Part shown: piece after piece, positions 32,637 to 41,499 of the stretch | Layout: each line of letters begins with the position of its first letter | Numbering within the stretch: position 1 is the stretch's first letter | Notes under the pieces: model-generated | Seen by the model: only the letters and a program-made list of their open reading frames with translations | The model's database searches: none | Told to the model about the DNA's origin: nothing | Source: Toxorhynchites rutilus septentrionalis | Lineage: Eukaryota; Arthropoda; Insecta; Diptera; Culicidae | Direction: 5' to 3' | Assembly: GCF_029784135.1 (NCBI RefSeq) | Contig: NC_073746.1 | Coordinates: 303,811,455-303,875,454 of the forward strand | DNA: 64,000 nt | Made by a program: the position numbers and the translations under genes

Positions 32637-32832
32637 AGTTTACGAAATACAGTTCAATGCTTTCTAAAATAATATCCAAAGTAATAATAAAACACAAATT
32701 GATTTTTTCATAATTTGTTTGCCAGGATCTGATGAGTATGTGAATTTGGCAGTTGTTCTGAGCTTATTGATAGTTGGGGACTTTCCTGATTATTCAATTT
32801 TCACCAATTCTTAAATTGTTTCCAGATTGAAA

Positions 32833-33057
32833 GAACAGTAATTTAAAATTAGTTCGACATTTAGCTAATTGGACGGACATGTAATGCGACATATTTAGTT
32901 GGACATTTTTGTAAACATAGAAATCCAAATTATGACCCCACATTGAAAGTCGACACTGTACCACTGTCATCGCAAATGTTCAATTACAGGTTAAAATCGC
33001 CTCCAATGCGACACTGAGTGGCGCTTCGGCACGTCGCATTGAATGTAATTTACTGTA
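32833..33057. mobile_element. TACAGTAA-ended MITE, copy C
   Basis: It runs from AACAGTAATTTAAAATTAG to TGAATGTAATTTACTGTA and matches 12131-12361 along its length (GTAATGCGACATATTTAGTT, GAAAGTCGACACTGTACCAC). It is placed between relics 4 and 5 exactly as copy A is between relics 1 and 2. Confidence 0.65.
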
Positions 33058-33285
33058 CAACATGTCACAAAGCTGGATGGGAAGAAATTTTCCAACTGTA
33101 AAAGCTGTGGCGAGTGGCAAATGCAATTGCTAAATAGAAAGGTTTAGCCGAACAAGATGGGGATATCGAGTGATAACAAAACAATAAACTCTTTAGATTG
33201 AAGATAATTTTGTGATCCTGAAAAGGACCCTTTTTAGCCTGCATGTGAATCCAACGAGCGAACAAATCGTAATGAATGTATTTTT

Positions 33286-33343
33286 CTTCTTCTTCTTCTT
33301 TGTTTTTAAGAGGCTTTAAACTTTGCAGTTCATTCGCCTCTAG
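33286..33343 (-). mobile_element. 58-bp retroposed I-type tail, second case
   Basis: ATGTATTTTT flanks it at 33276-33285 and 33344-33353. The sister module at about 12537-12560 has the empty site (AATGAATGTATTTTTTTGCC). On the minus strand the insert is CTAGAGGCGAATGAACTGC, AAGTTTAAAGCCTC, then TTAAAAACAAAG and GAAGAAGAAG, which is the I-element end with the same GAA tail. Confidence 0.8.
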
Positions 33344-33457
33344 ATGTATTTTTTTGCCATCGCTGCCTTTTAACGCTCATTCGTTCGTCTCGTTGGATTC
33401 GCCCCTTTGGCTGAGTCTGCCGATTTGTCTCTATCCTGTGAGCGTGTACCGTTAGTG

Positions 33458-33820
33458 TATAAAACGCGCGGATCCCAAAAAAATATCTCATTTTCTTTCA
33501 AACCGTAAACCAGTGTGGTTGTACGGCATCGTTTAAAATCGCATCGCATCAACGGATTGGTGCCGGAGCACCAGTATACCTAATAGCGGTTATAGAATTT
33601 TGGCCGCCAGAGTGCTCGAGTTGGCTTGCAAAGCTGCTCACGACAATAAGAAAACCCGCCTGCAGAACAGAACCCATTTGGTTCGGTGGCATTAACTAGT
33701 TTCAGCGAGTGGCAAACGCAATCGCAAAACGGCAGCAGGTAGAAGAAAGAAAAAGTTTGTTTATACAGACTGCTTTGGTGGCAAAACCAGCCACCGTAAA
33801 ACACGGCGCTTTTCAGGGCC
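33458..33820 (+). pseudogene. H2A: Histone H2A relic 5
   Basis: TATAAAA at 33458 is followed 32 nt later by TCTCATTTTC, a complete-looking histone core promoter without the insert found in relic 2. The N-terminal coding part is deleted: the 5' leader (TTTCAAACCGTAAACC) jumps to ATTGGTGCCGGAGCACCAGT (GAGAPVY codons). Codons for ELACKAAHDNKKTR follow, then the replaced middle segment, and the stem-loop GGCGCTTTTCAGGGCC at 33805-33820 (one stem mismatch). No start codon remains. Confidence 0.75.
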
Positions 33821-33844
33821 ATTAAACCATTCAAAGATGAGTTA

Positions 33845-34330
33845 TTAGAAGTTTTTCACAATACCAATGCATTATAAAGTGACATAATATGACATATAAT
33901 AAAAACTGATTTTTTTTTTGTTTATGCTTGTTCTTGAACTTATTGGTGGTTGGGGTTTTTTAAATTGATCATTCAGTTTTCACAAACCCATGTATGGTTT
34001 CCGAATTAAAAGTGGCTTTAAATTACAACACATTGTATGCAGGATGGCATTAACGAATTTTCTCGGTAGCAAGAACTGCTTTCTTTAGTTGATAACTGAT
34101 GTTGAAAATTGACTGACGTTACATCTGCATTGCATAGAGAAATAACTAAGGAGCAACACGATGAGCTATGTATTTCCTGCTGCTCTGTTCTTATTTTAAA
34201 GGACTTTAATCCGAAGGTCATCCGTCCCTGTATTTACTGTTGGTTTTTCAGAACGCTTATAGCTCGTTTATTTCTCGACAGATCGTAGAGTTCGTCTCAG
34301 TTCAACCTCAGTTCTTTTTCATTTTTATTT
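33845..34330. other. Spacer inside the histone composite
   Basis: No gene is recognised. CAGAACGCTTATAGCTCGTT near 34250 resembles the type-A arm sequence (GAACGCTTATAACTCGAGCA at 10878). Confidence 0.4.
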
Positions 34331-34334
34331 ACTT

Positions 34335-34377
34335 TGTTTGCGGAGACTACACATCTTACAATTCATTCGTCTCCGAA
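34335..34377 (-). repeat. Retroposed I-type tail
   Basis: On the minus strand GGAGACGAATGAATTG, TAAGATGTGTAGTCTCC and GCAAACAAAG resemble the hairpin and start of the tail at 14225-14275. It is a short copy lacking any 5' part; the target duplication is not clear. Confidence 0.5.
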
Positions 34378-34598
34378 ACCACAGCTTAAGGTACGGTAAT
34401 GTGCTCAATAGTGAAATATATGATAGTGAACGAGCTGATGACCACCTGTGCATTCCCTATCACAGCCATCATTTTGATTGTACGATATGTGTATACGCCG
34501 AAAGATGCCCGACATTGAACATTTAATAAGTACAAAGCCTTCAGAAAAAAATCAAGAATCAAGTTTGTAAAAAAAAAACGCAAAAACACAACACCAAA

Positions 34599-34614
34599 GG
34601 TTCTTTTCAGAACC
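34599..34614 (+). promoter_or_regulatory. Perfect histone 3' stem-loop
   Basis: GGTTCTTTTCAGAACC with upstream CACCAAA, identical to 13266-13281. It is followed by the right terminal region of the composite (GGTAGATAGGTAGG, AGCTGTCCCCTTTGTATAGT) ending at about 34797. Confidence 0.75.
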
Positions 34615-34799
34615 CCCAACATGTTCATAAAGAGTAAACAGTAAACTAATCCATTTTTCAGGTAGATAGGTAGGAATTCACGTAGGAGAAGAAAATAGAA
34701 CAATATATTTAAAATATATATTTAGCAAAAGCTGTCCCCTTTGTATAGTCCTACGTCACTCCGGTTATGTCACCGACATTACCCACCCGTCTTTTTATC

Positions 34800-36339
34800 C
34801 AAAATATATATTATTATTAAGGCTCATATAATGTCAGCCTGACGGGACCGGGGGTTCAATATTTCGACAATGTGTGTCTTACAACTATGTTAGTAATATG
34901 TAACCGATTACTCGCGGTTGGCTCCAGGTTAGTATTACAAGTGTTTTCGTAATTGTGATGTTGCTGTCTCCAATGCTTTGTACGTGTAATGATCACTGAA
35001 CTTATTGAATGTCCAAATAGTTTTCGCTCTCAATAAAACCATTTCCCAAAGAAATAATTTACAAATTATGCATCGCACCTTTCGCTGAATGACAACAGAA
35101 AATCCGAACCAAATTGTTGTGACGGCGGCAACAGCAACCGATGTGGAGCAAATTTTCACATTCAGTTTTCCATCGAGGAACACTGCTTCCACCACTGGAA
35201 AGTACTTTCTGCACATCCGGCTTGCAATGCTTGCACTTTGATACCGCTTTTGACCTGGAAACAATGCTCGAATTCACGAAAATCGAATTATCGGTCGAAA
35301 AAAAAACATCAAGCATTCACGATTCATCAATCATCCAGCTAGCGAACAGACGGCAGCAGCAGCGAGGCTTTCCTCCACCATTATTATTTATATCATTATT
35401 TACATTTGACAACGAATAAAATCAACTATTCTTTCGTTGTGATTCAATCATACACTAACACTCTCCACTTAACGGGATTGAAACCGACACCTATGTCCTA
35501 TGTATTATTTCCCTTCTTCTGTTTTTGCGCGTCAGTACAAGCTCTGCACTTTGCTTGCTTCCTGCATGTACTGAGAATGTTTTCTGAGGCGAAAAAAGGC
35601 GTTCGATCAACAGTGTTTCGTGCCCTAGATGGACTCTTAAAGGTAATACGAAAGTTTTCACTTTGAATTTTATGTAGTCTTCGGCAAGCCGTGTATAATT
35701 GCTGGAAGGACGATGTTTTGTAGACAGTAAGTTTGTTCCTTAGTGGCAGAGACGAGTTGCGGTCGATTAAACGGTATAATTTTTTTTCTTTCTTTATTAA
35801 CACTCCTGTACTCGCGCATTGGTCTGTCAGACCGAAAAATCAATAATTCGTTCATTTCTCAGAAGGTATCAACACTACGACTTGCGATTCTCTCTAGCTT
35901 CGTTATTCGTCATTCGTCATCGTTTAGCGTATCGCATGTGTTGGTACAAAGGGGACGTGTGCCACTTTTTTCACACTTTCAGTCTGACACACCGACGCGA
36001 GTATAGGAGTAACTTTTTTGGACAAGTGCCTTTTTTCATATTTTAGAATATTGTTGAATGAAATGTATAAATTAATGTTAGTGGCGTGGAATATTTATTG
36101 AATATAATGCATAAGATCATTACCGGACTATTCTTATTTGATTTCAGTCCCTTTTGTAACTGGATTGAACGTTTAAATGTTTGACTTTCGTTTAGTTATT
36201 TGCTAAATATAATGGTCATACATATACACACTTGTAAAAGAATTTCACTTGTGGAAGAATTGTAAACAATAAACTATAAACTAATCGGTGGCTTATGATA
36301 ACTTTTAACAATTACAGTTTCGGGGCTATTTTGAAGTAG
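34800..36339. other. Unassigned stretch with one dispersed repeat
   Basis: No gene is recognised. At 35037-35310 a block (CCCAAAGAAATAATTTACAA, CACCTTTCGC, CAACAGAAAATCCGAACC) matches 56995-57265 over about 270 bp with many differences. The remaining ORFs have no recognisable domain. Confidence 0.5.
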
Positions 36340-36798
36340 GATTACGAATTTCGGGAACATATTGGGGTACAAATTGAAAATCGAGCTCATCGTGAAAATT
36401 GTCCAATTTCAAACGCTTATTGCTCAGTCAGTTCATGATAGATTGATGTAATTTTTGCGTCAATTGATTTCGGCACTCCATAACAATTTTTAATATTGAA
36501 GAAAATAATATATGTCATGAAACTAACTATCGAACAATTGAAAAATCGCAACCCCTATCCTAACGGAAATACCCACTTCTGATTGGTCGAATTGACGACA
36601 CATATGGCGGGTCCCTAACAGAGACATCACAACCAAGCTGCCTGGGGGAAATCGACAATGCAAATACGTGAAGGTAAGGGGAACTTTTGTTCCTACCGAA
36701 ATGTGTTCCCTAACAGAGACATCAAAACCAAGCTGCCTGGGGGAAATCGGAATTGCAAATACATGAAAATCGGGGGCTTTTTTTATATTGCAAGTAAG
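36340..36798. repeat. Diverged type-A arm with two minisatellite units
   Basis: It contains CAAACGCTTATTGCTCAGTC, a GTCAATTGATTT word, TTCTGATTGGTCGAATTGAC and two units with TCCCTAACAGAGACATCAAA and GGGGGAAATCGG. The order is the same as at 3100-3560, so it is an old relative of that arm. A SINE follows immediately. Confidence 0.5.
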
Positions 36799-36809
36799 GT
36801 GAGTGATAC

Positions 36810-37083
36810 TGTGCTCCCGTGGCCGAATGGTTAGCGTCATAACTAACATGCCGGGTGTTCGGGTTCGATTCCCGTTCTGGTCGGGGGAATTTTTCGTCAA
36901 AGAAATTTCCTCCGACTTGCACTGTGATCACGCGTATTCTAGAGCTTGCCATTCAGAATGCATTCAAGGCGTGTTATTTGGCATAGAAATCTCAACTAAG
37001 TACTAATAAAAAATGACGCAAGTAATACTACGCTGAGACGGCGAAGTTCCTCTAGGAACGTTAGTGCCATTGAAGAAGAAGAA
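36810..37083 (+). mobile_element. tRNA-derived SINE, 11-bp target duplication
   Basis: It is flanked by GTGAGTGATAC at 36799-36809 and 37084-37094. The head TGCTCCCGTGGCCGAATGG (box A) and GGTTCGATTCC (a perfect box B) form a tRNA-like polymerase III promoter. The body runs through AATTTCCTCCGACTTGCACT, CTCAACTAAGTACTAATAA and CTAGGAACGTTAGTGCC, and ends in GAAGAAGAAGAAG. It is 274 bp long, the same family as 21303-21577. Confidence 0.9.
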
Positions 37084-37094
37084 GTGAGTGATAC

Positions 37095-39450
37095 GATTAA
37101 TTCTAGCAAATAAAATTTAAATTTGGATCTTCAATGTTGGTTGCTACGTGAAATTTCATATCAATGACCGATCGTGTATTGTGAAAGCACATCACAAGTG
37201 TAAGTGTAAAATTGTATATGGTAGCAGTTGTGTTAAAAATGACTTGAAATATGAAACGATTTATTTCAATTTTCATAAATAAAAACCAAGGTGTGTACCC
37301 GCTCGAGAACGGGTCGTTTGGTTTAAGCTGCCTGTTTTGTTGTGTTCATTTTCACCCAAGGAAAGTTTATGCGGCGAGAAAAATTGAAAAAGTGAAGAAA
37401 TATTAGAAAAAGTGATTTCCTATATGCTCTACATTTAGTATTAGTTGATGTTAGTCCAATTAAAATCCGCATTGGGTTGAATAAACACACAGAAAGTAAA
37501 AATTAAAAAAAAAATACCTTTTCCATTTCAAATATGTTTTCTCTATATTAAAGTAACATGTTTTTACCGATGAGAAAAATTGATAGTTGTGTTCGGTAAT
37601 GGAAATTGTCTGATATTACATTGGTGAGTTTTTTTTTTTCTTTATTCCATCCTTACATAACACAGGAGCCATCTCGTCTAGGATCACAGAGGGCGGTTTT
37701 CATCATATCGTTCCACTTCAGTATCTTTTATCTGATACGCACCATCCAACGACTAATCACCGTCCTTCTGTCATCATCGCTCGATAAACACTGGTGGAGT
37801 GAACAAATTATTCCAAGCAACCAAACTGAACGGCCCTTTTCATGCCCACGAAATAATTATCAAAGAGTTTAACGATGTAATTCTTAAAACATATCCAAAA
37901 TCAACAAATAGCCTAACGGAATCCTACGTCAACTATGCGGTCGTGTCTAGGACAGAACCCTCCTGTAATTTTTTTTTATAATGGACAATATCGACAAGAA
38001 AACAAAAAAAAGAAAAGGAAGTTCCTAGAAATCATTTTATATCGTCTTTTTATGCCCCATCTAAAAAAAGGCATTGATTCTTAGTTTACCAAGAATACAG
38101 AGACAAAGAATACGCAAACTTCATATTCCAGAACTTTTATCATCTGGTAATAATCTAGAAGGTCGTTATACATTCTTCTCTTCGATAAAAGACCCGAAAA
38201 ACACGCAACAACTGCATGAAATGTAACAAATATGTTTGTTTCGAGCATGCAGTTATGCTATGTTCTGATTCTTACTCCGATGAAACCACAATCATTTAAC
38301 ACGTTTTTAGGTTATTTTAGAACTCTTTATACTTCCATGAATTATAATCAGTTGCTCACTTTTAATTAATAACAGTGAAAATTTTGAATTTCGTTATTTG
38401 TGTTCGAGTATCGAAAATTACGCTGTTTTGAGGAGGCTGAATTAGATGACTATTAAAATTTGTTAAATTATTATGTCATCTGCAAACAGCGACAGAATGC
38501 CGTCATCAAAACGGGATGAAAGATGTGATGTGAAGATGTTGAACAATATTAGTCCAAGAATACTTACATAGGGTACTCTGGCATTAATGTTGAACATCGT
38601 ATCAAAAAGATTATAGTTTTTAAACAGTTTTATTTAGCTTAATCCGTTTCAATGTATGTTTGTAACTTTGTAAATGTTGTGCTTGTCTGTAGCGCTGTCC
38701 CACATTAAGGGTGTATTTTAGTATAGAGGCACAAATTTCGGACGTTTTCTTGAGCTCCGAAAAAATATAACAAAGAACATTTTTACCATCCATTATATCA
38801 TTATTTGTCTATCTATCTTTTAACAATAAAAGAAAAATTTAACTGGAAGATATTCATAGATAGAATAGTTGTAAGCTGATGAAGTGAGGGATTCATAAGA
38901 AAGTTGTGCCATGGCGTACACGATTCCAGCCCTTATGGTTATCTGAAAAGAGAAAATCGAATAGATTCTGAATCAGTAGAGACGCCGCTATCGCTACCTC
39001 GGGCAAGTTAAAAAATTTTTTTTTTGACAAAATGGCGGTGGTTCAAAACAAAAGGTGTTTAACACGTTTTTTAGGTTCTTTGATTTTATTAAACATGGAT
39101 ATTAAAAATAATGATTTTTCATTGGCTCATGAGAATGTATTTATATAAATTGCACCTTAATCGGTTCAGTAGAACTTGATAAATCGTGTACCACAGTTTG
39201 AAAAAAAATAGTTTCGAGTAAAACGCGTTTGAAGTTAATTGTTTTGGCCGTACTAGATTACACCCAAACTACCATTGGCAGAAAACATTTCATCTTTGGC
39301 AGAAATGATACCATTTCGTGTGCTGGAGAGTAAAATGTGCAAATAATGAGCTGTTTTGAAAACTTAAAAATGGTTTGTATGTATGCGAGCAGACATCTCT
39401 TTCTGTTTTCTTTTTTCATTTAATTTGGGATTGTGCAAAAAAAAGTCCAT
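37095..39450. other. Unassigned AT-rich stretch
   Basis: No gene is recognised. AACAGTTTTATTTAGCTT (about 38620-38640) recurs at 59780-59800 next to the 8-bp microsatellite. Small ORFs (for example 37606-37872) show no known domain. Confidence 0.4.
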
Positions 39451-39454
39451 ACGA

Positions 39455-39515
39455 CATCAATGGGGATCGAACCGAGGCCGGGTGGAATGCAAAGCTATTT
39501 CACACGGCCACCATA
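39455..39515 (-). repeat. tRNA-like SINE head fragment
   Basis: Minus strand: GGTGGCCGTGTGAAATAGC (box-A-like), then CCTCGGTTCGATCCCCATTG (box B). No tail or target duplication was found, so it is a fragment or a tRNA pseudogene. Confidence 0.4.
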
Positions 39516-40221
39516 ATATTACACCTCATCATAAAATGAAGTTGGAATGTGTTTTCTAAGAGGATAAAGAAGAACATGAACGAGAATGTGTCTTTCTCTG
39601 TTTGGGTCGTGTTTTTGGCAAACTATACAAAAAGCTTTCATATGCTTTCATTTAAATGTGTCTCCTGTTTCGCTCGCTCATATTGGCTCTAGTATATATA
39701 TTATACAATTGATATACATGTATTGGGGAGTAGAACATTTTCTGTTATTTTTCAGCTCATTTAATGTCATAACCTACACCTACGAAGCGTTTTTGATGAC
39801 GCAAAACGAGCGAAGTCCACTGCTACAAAAGAAGCTCAGAAGAAGCTCAGAAGTTCAGAAAAAAAAACATTTTCCAGGGCATTCATCTTGTGCCGTCAGG
39901 GATTCGTTTTATGTAATAAATTAATTGATTAAGCATTATTAAAATTTCAACAGCTTTTATCTGCCGAATACTCAGCTGACAACGATCCCATGAAAGCCAA
40001 TCGTGCCATACGTCTGTCATTTTGCTGAAGCCGATTCTTGATTTTGGTGTCAGTTCCGTAAACAACCCATAGCCTGGAATTGATGTCAACATCTAGGTCA
40101 GTGATCCTATGAGCCCCTGGTTACATTACATCCTCTCAGTAGCTGCCGCTAGTTCTGTCCAAATGTTGACATTTTATTTAAAAAATTGTTAGGTGATCTT
40201 TGTAAGATTGAAAACGATGTA

Positions 40222-41032
40222 TAGGATTGGGGAAAAAGAAATGTCGTATTTCTGATCGAAATTTGACGCTTTATTTAACATACTTAAAATTATCCAATTT
40301 AAGTCAAATATGCGCCGTTTTGTTCGCAAACTTGTTGCCATTTAGGAGGCAACTTCATTATCCCCCCCTCATAAACCCCCCCTTCTTAATTGCAAAAAAC
40401 TCAGACAGCCAGTTTTCGCAAGCCTCTTTTGAGGCCAACTTAGTATCACCAATAGCGGTTTGCATGGACCGGAAGAGATGATAATCACTTGGAGCCAGGT
40501 CCGGACTATACGGTGGGTGCAATAGGACATCCCATCCGAGCTCGCGTAGCTCCTGGCGGGTCATCAAAGATGTGTGAGGCCGAGCGTTGTCCTGGTGGAA
40601 AACCACACCATTCCTATTGATCATTTCTGGCCGCTTCTGGTCAATCGCCTGCTTCAAACGGTCGAGCTGCTCACAGTAGAGAACCGAGTTGAGGGTCTGG
40701 CCATAGTTGAGCAGCTCATAGTGGATGATTCCCTTCCAATCCCACCAAACACACAGCAAAACCTTCCTGGCCGTCAATCCGGGCTTGGCGATGGTCTGGG
40801 CCGGCTCACCGCGCTTCGACCAAGACTTTTTTTCGCTTTAGGTTGTCGTACGTGATCCACTTTTCATCACCAACACTTTCAAAACGCAAAACTGTCAAAA
40901 CGACACTTGTAGCACAGATTGCCGTCTTTAAATAGCCGTATAGTATTACCCGATGCGATAAGTACAACACAAGATATGTTTAAGTGTTGCCATATATTGA
41001 CAATATACGACATTTCTTTTTCCCCAACCCAA
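40222..41032 (-). mobile_element. Internally deleted mariner element
   Basis: Termini of the type TTGGGGAAAAAGAAATGTCG occur at 40228-40250 and, inverted, at 41006-41028, flanked by TA. The total length of 811 bp, against about 1.3 kb for full mariners, shows that much of the 5' half of the gene is missing. Confidence 0.8.
40358..40860 (-). pseudogene. Mariner transposase, C-terminal part
   Basis: The frame reads TARKVLLCVWWDWKGIIHYE, FHQDNARPHTS, WDVLLHPPYSPDLAPSDYHL and FRSMQ. These are the catalytic core and PPYSPDLAPSDYHLF signature of mariner transposases (DD34D). Upstream codons for WSKRGEPAQT are in another frame across a run of seven T at about 40826-40833. The N-terminal DNA-binding domain is absent. 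The copy cannot be active. Confidence 0.85.
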
Positions 41033-41331
41033 TATATTGAAAAACAAATCTACAAAAAAAATATCTAAGATCGAAAGAATCGGAAAAAAATCGATTCTTT
41101 CGATTTTCGGGAGTGCAAAAAATCGATCTAAAAAATCGGAAATCGGAATGGAAAAAATCGATCCAAGATCGCCCAATCCTAACGCACGTATGCACTCAAA
41201 GCCATGTATCGATGGTTTGAAGCGACTAAATATACATACACCTCTCACCATTTAGCACTCTTCTCAACAGAAACTCTTTCTGTGATTATTGCCGTCCTCG
41301 ATCAGCGTAGCTGTCAACCTTGGTGGAGAGA

Positions 41332-41487
41332 TTTTTTTTTATCTTTATTATAGTGATTTTCAACTCATTTGGCTGATTCGTCACTTTTACTTCCATTTTT
41401 GGAAGAATGTCGGGAGTTAGAATTGAACTCGTGACCTTCAGCGTGAGAGGCATGGATGTTACCACTACGCCAGATCGCCTCCACGAA
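41332..41487 (-). mobile_element. Second tRNA-derived SINE family, 11-bp target duplication
   Basis: TGGTGGAGAGA flanks it at 41321-41331 and 41488-41498. On the minus strand it reads GGCGATCTGGCGTAGTGGTA (box A), then CACGAGTTCAATTCTAACTC (box B), and ends AATAAAGATAAAAAAAA. It is 156 bp and A-tailed, unlike the GAA-tailed SINE at 36810. The head resembles a tRNA with a CTCACGCTGAAGG arm. Confidence 0.85.
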
Positions 41488-41499
41488 TGGTGGAGAGAG

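Larger units (their letters stand above)
29265..34797. mobile_element. Histone-derived composite repeat, copy II (rearranged)
   Basis: The outer ends at about 29502-29700 and 34600-34797 are inverted repeats (GACGGATGGGTAATGTCGGG to GTGACGTAGGACTATACAAA, and the reverse). The left half is an inverted H2A module (relic 3) reaching a G-run at 30963-30978. A type-A end follows at 31000-31193, then a forward two-H2A module (relics 4 and 5) with the same internal order as 11150-13281. A type-B repeat (31835-32636) has inserted into the forward module. Several insertion layers are therefore stacked. No transposase is present. Confidence 0.65.

Noticed and set aside
36813..36887. Possible functional tRNA gene
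   Set aside because: Boxes A and B are present, but the sequence continues into a SINE body with a target duplication and a GAA tail.
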